Source: Actinomycetota bacterium
GTDB taxonomy: Bacteria > Actinomycetota > Acidimicrobiia > Acidimicrobiales > Palsa-688
NCBI GenBank assembly: GCA_021323695.1
Contig: JAJPKN010000040.1
Location: 1-56,719 of the forward strand
DNA: 56,719 bases
Reading direction: 5' to 3'
Shown: piece after piece, positions 1-7,021 of the stretch
Numbering within the stretch: position 1 is the first letter of the stretch
How the letters are laid out: every line of letters starts with the position of its first letter
Notes under the pieces: model-generated
What the model was told of the DNA's origin: nothing
Databases searched by the model: none
The model's input: only the letters and a program-made list of their open reading frames with translations
Translations under genes and position numbers: made by a program

Positions 1-23
1 TAATCTAGCGCCCACCAGCTAAT

Positions 24-43
24 GTGTACTCAATATGGTACAC
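24..43. promoter_or_regulatory. Operator-like inverted repeat upstream of toxin-antitoxin operon
   Basis: GTGTAC (24-29) and GTACAC (38-43) form a perfect 6 bp inverted repeat with an 8 bp spacer, 7 bp before the antitoxin ATG at 51. Type II antitoxins usually repress their own operon by binding such palindromes over the promoter, so this is the expected autoregulatory site. The function is inferred from position and symmetry. Confidence 0.5.
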
Positions 44-50
44 TTCAAGC

Positions 51-332
51 ATGAGCAAGACCGTTCCGGTTCGCGAGCTTCGTAGTGAGCTCAGCCAGGT
101 GATCGATCAGGTTGCCGACCTGCGTGAACATGTCATCATCACCCGCCATGGCCGTCCCGCGGCCGTCCTTGTCCCAGTAGATGAGTACGAGGCATTGGAG
201 GAGACGGCGGAGATCCTGTCAGACCCCGAGACGCTGGCGGCGATCGAGGAGGGGCGACGCGAGGTGGGGCGCGGGGAGACCGTCACGCTCGAAGAGCTCC
301 GTCGAGATCTGCAGTCGCTTCGTCGTAGGTGA
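51..332 (+). CDS. Phd/YefM-family antitoxin
   Basis: A 93-residue protein beginning MSKTVPVRELRSELSQVID, the typical N-terminal DNA-binding half of Phd/YefM antitoxins, followed by the 'ITRHGRPAAVLVPVDEYEALEE' type segment (residues about 28-49) and a charged C-terminal tail that would wrap the toxin. The ATG at 51 is preferred over an upstream in-frame GTG at 24 because it gives the canonical N terminus and leaves the palindrome outside the gene. The stop overlaps the downstream toxin start by 4 bp (GTGA), so the two are translationally coupled. Role: neutralises the adjacent RelE/ParE-like toxin and probably autorepresses. Confidence 0.88.
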   Translation: MSKTVPVRELRSELSQVIDQVADLREHVIITRHGRPAAVLVPVDEYEALEETAEILSDPETLAAIEEGRREVGRGETVTLEELRRDLQSLRRR

Positions 333-592
333 GCCGAGTCGAGCTCGCTTGGCGAGCCCGCAAAGAGATCGTCGATCTTGACTGGCCGCTGTCCGACGCC
401 GTTGTCGAGGCTCTCGGTCTGCTCGAACGGGAAGCGGGGGCAGGTCACCCTCTCCGGGGACGGCTTCGCGGGCTGCGGTCGCTTCGAGTCGGCACCTATC
501 GGATCATCTACCAGCTCGATGACGATCAGCGCATCGTACGCGTGCTCGCCGTTCGTCACCGGTCCATCGCTTACACGACTGACCCGCGCTGA
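329..592 (+). CDS. RelE/ParE-family toxin
   Basis: An 87-residue basic protein starting with GTG inside the antitoxin stop. It carries the RelE/ParE signature: an N-terminal helix (ARKEIVDLDWPL), 'GHPLRGRLRGLRSLRVGTYRIIYQLDDD' around residues 38-66, and the closing strand IVRVLAVRHRSIAY. The 'LRVGTYRIIYQ' strand and RHR near the end are typical of RelE-type mRNA interferases; ParE gyrase poisons share the fold, so the target cannot be assigned from sequence. The length is normal for the family and no frame disruption is seen. It forms a two-gene operon with the upstream antitoxin. Confidence 0.85.
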   Translation: MSRVELAWRARKEIVDLDWPLSDAVVEALGLLEREAGAGHPLRGRLRGLRSLRVGTYRIIYQLDDDQRIVRVLAVRHRSIAYTTDPR

Positions 593-594
593 CC

Positions 595-1572
595 TTGGTC
601 CCCGAGCAGGGAAGGGAGCTGTCCAGGACCAAGGTGCGGGACCGGCGCCGCTGCTTGGCAGCCAGGGGCCCCGCCATCGGGAACTGGCTGAGGCGGCGAA
701 CAGAAGAGGCCAAGGACGAGGTGCTCGCCATCACCTGCAAGATGGCCGAGATCGCAGGAGCAGTGCTCGCCGGCGCAGCCAGGGTCGCCCAGAGCTCTGC
801 CCGTTCGCTGCGCCGGCGTGGGAAGGCCGTGCCCGCCCGGGCCAAGGCCACGCTCCAAGAGCTGGCCGACGTCGCGGCCATGCTCGCCAAGGTGGCCGAA
901 CAGGCTGGCCAGCGTGGGGCCGGGGCGATGCCCGGAGGAGCGGAGGGCGTCGTGAGCTTCCACGACAACGACGCCCGGCCGATAAGGAAGGGACGGATCG
1001 GCAAGCCAGCCGAGTTTGCCTACAAGGCTCAGTTCGTCGACAACGCCGACGGGGTGGTGCTCGACTACGAGGTCTACAAGGGGGACCCGTCGGACGCCTC
1101 CCTGCTCGTGCCGGGAATGAAGAGGATAGTGGCGTGATTTGGCAAAACCCCCCGCACCGTCGCCGCCGACCGCGGCTACTGGGAGGCTGGGGCCGAAGAA
1201 AACCTTGCCGGCTTGGGCGTGAAAAATGTCGTCGTCCCGCGCAAGGGAAAGCTCTCCAAGGCGAGGAGGAGCACCGAGGGCTCCCGTAGCTTCTGCAACA
1301 TCGTGGAGTGGCGGACCGGCTGCGAAGGCAGGGCCGCAGCCATGAAGCGAGGCTGGGCCAGGACGCTCATGGACGGCACCGTCGGGGCTTCTACCTGGTG
1401 CGGGTGGGGCGTCTTCGCCCACAAGGCCGTGAAGGTCGCCCTCCTCGCCTCACAACAGCAAGTCAACGCTGCCCCACCGCCCCGGCGCTCCCCGCCGAGA
1501 CCACGGGCCGCCGGCCCGCCCGTCCCCGCCCCGCCACTCCATGCAGCGCCACCTGGGAGCCTGACAACCTGA
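595..1572 (+). pseudogene. Truncated DDE transposase (ISNCY-like) with internal stop
   Basis: Residues translated from 595 include WLRRRTEEAKDEVLAITCKM, then 'DARPIRKGRIGKPAEFAYKA' with a catalytic-type Asp. After an in-frame TGA at 1135-1137 the same frame continues RTVAADRGYWE (second Asp), KNVVVPRKGKLSKAR, EWRTGCEGRAAAMKRGW (Glu) and GASTWCGWGVFAHKAVKVAL. This D-D-E series is the transposase group usually annotated ISNCY. The TGA stands where an Arg codon (CGA) would fit, so one C-to-T change can explain it. The N terminus is also missing: recognisable sequence begins just after the toxin stop at 592, and full-length relatives are roughly twice as long as the first part. Clear homology ends near 1470. 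The gene is non-functional as read. Confidence 0.82.
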
Positions 1573-2084
1573 GACCCGTGCCCTCGCCCCTCCCCGCACA
1601 CCCTCCGAGGCAGAGATGGCCCAAGGAGGGCACAAAAGGGGAGGGGGCGAGGCCTGGGGGGAACTACACTCTGGCCGGTCAACGTCTGCCTGGCACAGGC
1701 GCATTACATGCCTGAGTTTTTCGGGAGAAAGTCAACGAGGCATGCCGGCATCTGCAGGGGGGCGTGGGAAGACGGTGCGTGTGTGCTTCCCCGAGTGGTT
1801 CAGCCCGGGCCCGGTCACGCTCGCCGCTTGGTATAGGAGCAAGTGGAGGTGCACCGTGGCCAGCCTTCAGGGCCCTCCACGGCCTCGGCAGGCTCCCGGT
1901 CCACCGCTGGTGCTGGCTCGCGCACTCCTTTCGGGCCGGCCTGGTCGAAGAGCTCCTTCGGCGCTCGGGGTGCGGAGCGGCGGGCCTGTTCTGCGGGGCG
2001 GGACCACCCCTCGTCGTGGCGTGGGCTCGGCCCGCCGGCCGTCGGCCCGACCATCTATCCTGAGGTGGTGCTACGCTGTCGCAC
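1573..2084. other. 512 bp without a convincing gene; imperfect stem-loop
   Basis: No open frame here resembles a protein. A 14 bp arm at 1582-1595 (CCTCGCCCCTCCCC) pairs with 1638-1652 (GGGGAGGGGGCGAGG) with one bulged G, enclosing a smaller CCCTCC/GGAGGG pair. It could be the end of the decayed insertion element or a terminator. A TATCCT -10-like hexamer lies near 2057, shortly before the second antitoxin gene. Confidence 0.4.
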
Positions 2085-2327
2085 ATGGAGATCGGAGTGC
2101 GTGACCTCCGGAACCGGACCAGCCAGGTCATCGACGCTGTCCGGGCAGGAGAGCGCGTGGTGCTCACCGTCCACGGCGAGGCGATCGCCGACATCGTTCC
2201 CCACGCCCAGCGGTCCAGATGGGTCTCGGGTGACCTCCTGCGTCGGGAGCTGGCGGACTGGGCAGCTGACCCGGGACTGCGTGAGGACCTCGACGAGCTC
2301 GCCGGGCAGACCTTGGTCGAACTTTGA
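2085..2327 (+). CDS. Phd/VapB-type antitoxin
   Basis: An 80-residue protein MEIGVRDLRNRTSQVIDAVR... with a Phd-like N-terminal DNA-binding region, 'GERVVLTVHGEAIADIVP' at about residues 23-40, and an acidic C-terminal half (WAADPGLREDLDELAG) suited to toxin binding. It is shorter than and clearly different from the antitoxin at 51. Its stop overlaps the VapC start by 4 bp (TTGA), giving translational coupling. It likely neutralises the PIN-domain toxin downstream and represses the operon. Confidence 0.86.
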   Translation: MEIGVRDLRNRTSQVIDAVRAGERVVLTVHGEAIADIVPHAQRSRWVSGDLLRRELADWAADPGLREDLDELAGQTLVEL

Positions 2328-2728
2328 GCGGTCCGGCCGGGCTGCTCGACACCTCGGTCTTCATCGCCCGTGAGGTCGACCGGCCACTGGGGGCGCTGCC
2401 CGACCGGGTGACGGTGTCGGTCGTGACCATCGGCGAGCTCGAACTGGGCGTGCTCAGCGCCGCGGACAGCGCGTTGCGAGCGCGCCGAGCAGGCACGCTG
2501 GCGTTGGCCAGGAAGATGGATCCCGTCCCGATAAGCGAGTCGGTCATGAGCGCGTGGGCCCGTCTGGTGAGCGACTGCCGAAGCGCTGGCATCCAGCGCA
2601 CGGTAAAACTCACCGATGCCATGATCGCTGCCACCGCCATCGACCTCGGGCTGCCGGTGGTAACCCAGGATGACGATTACGACCAGATGGCGAGAGCCCA
2701 TCCGCTGCTCCAGGTCCGCAAGGTGTAA
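2324..2728 (+). CDS. vapC: VapC-family PIN-domain toxin ribonuclease
   Basis: A 134-residue PIN domain with TTG start. The acidic active-site residues are visible: D9 in LLDTSVFIA, E38 in IGELELG, D98 in KLTDAMIAATA and D116 or D118 in VVTQDDDYDQM, which bind the Mg2+/Mn2+ of the RNase site. Length and motif spacing are normal, so the toxin looks intact. VapC toxins cleave specific RNAs, often tRNAs or the sarcin-ricin loop; the target is not predictable here. It pairs with the upstream antitoxin through a 4 bp overlap. Confidence 0.9.
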   Translation: MSGPAGLLDTSVFIAREVDRPLGALPDRVTVSVVTIGELELGVLSAADSALRARRAGTLALARKMDPVPISESVMSAWARLVSDCRSAGIQRTVKLTDAMIAATAIDLGLPVVTQDDDYDQMARAHPLLQVRKV

Positions 2729-2734
2729 CGAGGG

Positions 2735-3250
2735 CGGGAGGGGCGGGCCGACCGCGGTCGCCTGCCAGTCGGCTCTGCGCTGCAGCGCGGTGGGCGACTG
2801 GTTCAACTGGTGCTGGTGCGGCACCGGCACGCCGGGCCACTTCGGCCAGACCTGGGCCACCAGCGACGGAGGTGCCACCTGGTCGCATCGGGTGCTGCCC
2901 ACCCTGGGCGGCTACGACGTCTGGTACGCCAACGCGCTCAGCTGCTGGGCGACGGGGTGCGCGATGGCCGGCACGGCCACGACGACCAAGCCCGGCTCGG
3001 GCTACTACGCCTTGTTCCAGGCCCTGTCCGCGTCCGGAGGGCCCCTGGGGGCCCCGGTCACCTCTGCCAGCGGGCTGCGGCCCCAGTACATCGACGGGCT
3101 TTCCTGCCACAGCGCGTCATATTGTGCCGCGGTGGGCCAGGACTGGTCCAAGCCGGCAGCGGCGGCCATCGAGACCTGGGCCTCCGGGCACTGGTCGACA
3201 ACCTACGCCGGGCCGGCGCCGGCGGACTGGGACGCTCACGTCCCCCGCCA
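2735..3250 (+). pseudogene. Fragment of a secreted repeat protein (BNR-like)
   Basis: The frame following vapC encodes a Cys/Trp-rich stretch: ALRCSAVGDWFNWCW, HFGQTWATSDGGATWSHR, 'ALSCWATGCAMAGTA' and GLSCHSASYCAAVGQDW. The repeated 'SCxSxxxCxAVG' and TSDGGATW elements resemble secreted BNR/sialidase-like repeat proteins. There is no signal peptide, no start and no ribosome-binding site; the reading simply emerges from the vapC 3' end and degenerates after about 3250. It is best read as an internal fragment of a decayed gene. Confidence 0.5.
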
Positions 3251-3285
3251 CTTCCTTGCCGGGCAGGCTGCCATGCAAGGGCTGA

Positions 3286-3650
3286 GCCCGCTTCACCAAC
3301 GACCCGGCCCCGCCCTACATGTTCCAGGGGCAGTCGTACCAGCAGTTCAAGCACTTTTTCGGGACCAGTTTCACCTTCTGTGCCCAAGATCCCCGCCAGG
3401 GCCCGTCCAGGGCCTGCCCGGGCTTCACCCGGGCGACTGACCCGGCCCTCCAGCGGCTGTTGGCCAGGGCCTACCCGGGGGCCAGCGAGGACATCAACGT
3501 GGACCTGTCGCACGTGTTCGGCAGGCACTTCCACCTGGGTGGGCTGGCGGCCGTCGTGCACCAGCCCGGCGACTACTGCGGGGGCACTGCAAGTGACTGT
3601 GTGCCGGCTCGTTCGTCCCCTCCCGCCCGACCGGGGCGTCATGGTCGGCC
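3286..3650 (+). pseudogene. Second coding-like remnant in another frame
   Basis: In a different frame from the preceding fragment, a stop at 3283 is followed by ARFTNDPAPPYMFQGQSYQQ, FGTSFTFCAQDPRQGP and 'DINVDLSHVFGRHFHLGGLA', which read like genuine protein but have no proper start and run into low-complexity sequence after 3600. It may be the continuation of the same decayed secreted protein after a frameshift near 3270, or a separate remnant. I do not recognise a family. Confidence 0.35.
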
Positions 3651-3823
3651 TCACCCAAGACGGCCTCCCTTTACCGCTGCCGTGCACAGCCCCCAGCTCG
3701 GCACCCCGAGCACCGAGCGCTCACCTGTGACGGCTACCCCTACGTAGGGGGCCCCTCAGGGGCCCGTCCCGAGGCTGCGGCCGTGCCGCTCGGTGGCCCA
3801 GGCGGCAGCCACGTGGCGAGGCA

Positions 3824-5348
3824 TCAGGGTACTTCTACGAGCACGCGGGTTTCGAGCAGCGCCAGCTCCTCGCTGTCAAGGGCCAGTTCCTTGGGGATGG
3901 CCGGTGCGGTAGCCGGGGCCAGGTGCGCCCGCACGAACGCGGCGACCAGCACCAGCGCCAGCACGGCGAAGCCGGCCGCCAGGGCGAACACGACATCGAG
4001 GGTCTGCACGTAGCGGGTGACCCGGCCCGGGCCGGCTTGGCTGTGGCCGCTCAGGGAACCGAACACATTTACGAGCACAGCGAGACCGAGCGCAGCCCCC
4101 AACTGCTGGGAGGCGTTGACTAGCCCCGAGGCAGCCCCGGCGTCTTTGGGGGCGACCATGGCGAGGGAGGCAGACGTCAGGCTTACCATCGCCACACCCC
4201 CGCCCACGCCGAGGAGCGCGAGCCACAGCATGATCTCTCCGTACGGCGTGCGGGGCCCGAGCATGGCCGCCAGCGCCATGCCCGCAGCGGCCACGGCAGT
4301 ACCAGCCAGCATGAGCGCCTTTTCCGGCACGAGCCTCAGGAGCACCCGGCTGGTGAGCTGGGAGGAGCTGAACATGGCCAGCGGGATGGGCAAGAACAAG
4401 AGCCCGGTGGCGACCGGCGACAAGGCGCGCACGTCTTGTAGGTACTGGGACAGGAAGAAGAAGCTCCCGTAGAAGCCGGCATAGACGAGGCCGCGCCCGG
4501 CGTTGGCCGCCGTCCTCGTGCCGTGGGCGAACAAGCGGAGCGGGAGGATGGGCTCGTCTGCCCGGGACTCGTTGTAAACGAACGCGGCAAGGGTGGCCGC
4601 CCCAACAGCGAGCGCCACGAAGCTGAGGGGGTCAGCCCATCCGGTGCTGCCCGCCTCGACCAGGCCCAGCACGATGCTCCCCATACCGACGGTGGAGCTG
4701 GCCGCCCCCAACAGGTCCAAGCGCCCGTGGCTGGCCGGGGTCTCGGCGACGGCCGCCCGGCCGACAAGCCACACCGCAGCACCTATCGGGACGTTCAGGA
4801 ACATGACCCAGCGCCACGACGCCACCTCGGTCACGACCCCACCTACCACGAGGCCCAGGGCAGCCCCGGCGGCTGAGGCGGTGGCGTACAGGGCGATGGC
4901 CCGCAGCCGCGCTGGCCCCTCGGAGAACCTGGTGGTGAGCAGGGACAGCGCCGTCGGGGCGGCCAGGGCCGCGCCAGCCCCCTGGAGGGCACGGGCGGCC
5001 AGCAGCATGGACGAGCTGGTCGCCAGCCCACCTGCCAACGAGCTCAAGGTGAACAAGCCGATGCCCAACAGGAACACCCGGCGTTGGCCCCAGAGGTCAC
5101 CGGCCCGGGCGCCGAGAAGTAGCAACCCGCCGAAGGCAAGGACGTAGGCGTTGATGGCCCATGAGAGGCTGGTGGTGGAAAAGCCCAGCCCAGTTTGGAT
5201 GTGGGGGCAGGGCCACGTTCACGACCGTCGTGTCGAGCACCACCATCAGCTGGGCCAACAGGACCACGGCCAACACCACGGTGCGGTGCTGCAGCCGGCG
5301 GGCCAGGGATGCCTCTTGGGGCGAGCGGGTGGTTGGGATGAAAGGCAT
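3824..5348 (-). pseudogene. DHA2/EmrB-QacA-type MFS drug exporter, frameshifted
   Basis: The C-terminal part (3824 to about 5205) encodes most of a 14-helix major facilitator: GARAGDLWGQRRVFLLG (the motif A loop), RALQGAGAALAAPTALSLL (motif C-like) and many hydrophobic helices, ending in a hydrophilic tail. The first helix is in another frame starting at ATG 5348: TVVLAVVLLAQLMVVLDTT, then VVNVALP (motif D1). The two halves join perfectly (ALP-HIQTGLGFSTTSLSWAINAYV) if one base is removed from the five-G run at 5203-5207. So this is a single-base frameshift in a homopolymer: a real mutation, phase variation or a sequencing error. Role if intact: proton-driven efflux of hydrophobic compounds, controlled by the divergent TetR gene. 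Confidence 0.82.
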
Positions 5349-5390
5349 TGGCGTCCACCTTCGAGTTGGTAACCTGGAACTGGAAGGCCT

Positions 5391-5433
5391 CTCCGGTTAC
5401 TAAGTGGAGGGGCACTCCGGTTACTATACGGAG
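5391..5433. promoter_or_regulatory. Tandem TetR operator-like repeats
   Basis: Two 19 bp direct repeats, CTCCGGTTACTAAGTGGAG (5391-5409) and CTCCGGTTACTATACGGAG (5415-5433), share the first 12 bases. Each is a small palindrome (CTCC...GGAG; in the second copy CTCCG-9 bp-CGGAG). They lie 24 bp apart between the divergent MFS (start 5348) and TetR (start 5477) genes, where a TetR repressor would control both promoters. Direct sequence observation; binding is inferred. Confidence 0.6.
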
Positions 5434-5476
5434 GATCCCTCCGCTTGTGGCCTACTGCAGACCGGAAGTGGTAAAA

Positions 5477-6139
5477 ATGTCTGTGACCAGGGAGACCTTG
5501 GCTACGGAGCGAGCGGTGGCACAGGCGCCAGCCACCGGGGAGGCCCACCGGCCCCTGCGAGCCGACGCCCGCCGGAACCACGACAAGCTGGTGGCAGCGG
5601 CTCGCGAGGTGTTCGCGGCCGAGGGCGGGGGTGCGTCGATGGAGGCCGTTGCCAACAAGGCCGGTGTCGGCACCGGGACCCTGTACCGCCACTTCCCCAG
5701 GCGCATCGACCTGGTGCAGGCCGTGTACGAGGACGACGTCGAGGACCTTGTCCGCAGTGCGCAACAGGCCGTCGCTGCTCTTGAGCCGTGGCCGTCGGTA
5801 GTCGCCTTCTTGGAGGCTTTCACCCGCTATGCCCGGGCCAAGCGCACCCTCCTCAACGAGCTGCGCGAAGCCTTTGACCGAGACCCGGGCACCAAGAGCC
5901 GTTTGCGCGAGCGCGTCGAAGAGGCGACCGCGCTCGTCATCGGGCGGGCGCAGCGCGCCGGCGTGGTCCGTGGCGACATCGAGGGAAAAGATGTGGTGCA
6001 GCTGCTCGGGCCGGTGTGCAGCAGCCCCACGCTGACCGATGAGCAGGCCCTCCGGCTGCTCCCAGTGGTCCTAGACGGGTTGCGCGCTAATGCCACCACC
6101 TCGTCAGCGCCCACGTCTTCAAGCAGCACACCTGCGTAA
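5477..6139 (+). CDS. TetR-family transcriptional regulator
   Basis: A 220-residue protein. After a 28-residue polar leader comes the TetR_N helix-turn-helix: RADARRNHDKLVAAAREVF, 'GASMEAVANKAGVGTGTLYRHFPRRIDLVQAVYEDD', in which the GTGTLYRHF recognition helix is classic. The remaining ~140 residues form the ligand-binding/dimer domain, ending in a Ser/Thr-rich tail. ATG 5477 is chosen because upstream in-frame codons run through the operator repeats. It is divergent from the MFS pump and so likely represses it and itself until a pump substrate binds. The regulator looks intact although the pump is frameshifted. Confidence 0.88.
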   Translation: MSVTRETLATERAVAQAPATGEAHRPLRADARRNHDKLVAAAREVFAAEGGGASMEAVANKAGVGTGTLYRHFPRRIDLVQAVYEDDVEDLVRSAQQAVAALEPWPSVVAFLEAFTRYARAKRTLLNELREAFDRDPGTKSRLRERVEEATALVIGRAQRAGVVRGDIEGKDVVQLLGPVCSSPTLTDEQALRLLPVVLDGLRANATTSSAPTSSSSTPA

Positions 6140-6181
6140 GGCTCGCTGGCGCCCATCCCGAGGGCCTGGCCGCAGGCGCAG

Positions 6182-7021
6182 TTACGGTTCGCCTGTCTCC
6201 TCGCTGCCCCCGGTCATCACCTCGTAAAGGGGCCGAAGCAGCTCGACGAAGTTCGCCGGCCCGATGCTCACGTCGAGCGGCTCCATGGCGTCGAGCACCG
6301 CATCCGGCCTGTCGGGCGCCGCCGTCGCCTGCAGGAGGCCGGGTGCCGGGAGCACTGGTAGCGGGCCGGGGACGAACGGCCACCACGGGGCGACCTCGGC
6401 CCTGGCGCCCTGCGCCTTGTCAAGGCCGGTCAGGGCGGCCATGAGCTCCTCACGGCCTCGCCCACGGAACGCCAGGACCAGCCAGGGGTCCTCGTCCAGG
6501 CGGTCGGCGAAGACGTACAGGACGGCAGCGATGTGCTTGCAAGGGTTTTCCCAGTCGGGGCAGGTGCAGCTCGAGCGCAGGTCCTTCCATGCCGAGGGGA
6601 ACAAAGGCACCCCCGCCGACACGAAAACCTCCTCCAGCTCCTCGGGCACCTCGCCGCCGAGCAGCCGGGCGGCGAAGCCGACCTTGGCCGCCATGGCCTG
6701 CTCCACCTTGCGCCATTGGTCGGCCGTCGGCTGGGCGGCGGACACAGTGACCAGGTAGGGCGTGCGGCGGGACCCCTGCACCTGGGCCGCGATCACGCCC
6801 GGGCTCACCTCGAGGCTGAGGACCTGGCCGCTGCGGGCGTAACGCCGCCCCCGCTGCATGCGGGCACCCAAGCCATAGGACTCCAGCGCCGAGGTGAAGC
6901 GCTTCGACCACCAGGTGCTCGCCATGGGCCCCCGCTGCTTGGAAGTGGGGAGGCCTCCCTCGGCCGGGAGCGGCACCGAGGCGGGAAAGCGCACCCACGG
7001 CTCGTACCAGCCTCGCCCCAT
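6182..7021 (-). CDS. SWIM zinc-finger protein
   Basis: A 279-residue protein with a SWIM motif CxCx6CxH seen as SSCTCPDWENPCKHIAAVLY near residue 150, which binds one zinc and mediates DNA or protein contacts. The N terminus (MGRGWYEPWVRFPASVP, then STWWSKRFTSALESYGLGAR, RGRRYARSGQVLSLEVSPG) is typical of the SWIM partners of bacterial SNF2 helicases. Its ATG overlaps the SNF2 stop by one base (TGATG), so the two are translationally coupled. The likely role is accessory subunit of the helicase, in DNA repair or nucleoprotein remodelling; this is inferred from the conserved pairing. Confidence 0.85.
   Translation of the reverse strand: MGRGWYEPWVRFPASVPLPAEGGLPTSKQRGPMASTWWSKRFTSALESYGLGARMQRGRRYARSGQVLSLEVSPGVIAAQVQGSRRTPYLVTVSAAQPTADQWRKVEQAMAAKVGFAARLLGGEVPEELEEVFVSAGVPLFPSAWKDLRSSCTCPDWENPCKHIAAVLYVFADRLDEDPWLVLAFRGRGREELMAALTGLDKAQGARAEVAPWWPFVPGPLPVLPAPGLLQATAAPDRPDAVLDAMEPLDVSIGPANFVELLRPLYEVMTGGSEETGEP

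Noticed and set aside
1..3750. Prophage or integrative element
   Set aside because: No integrase, capsid, terminase or attachment-site repeat was seen; only toxin-antitoxin modules and a dead transposase support past mobility.
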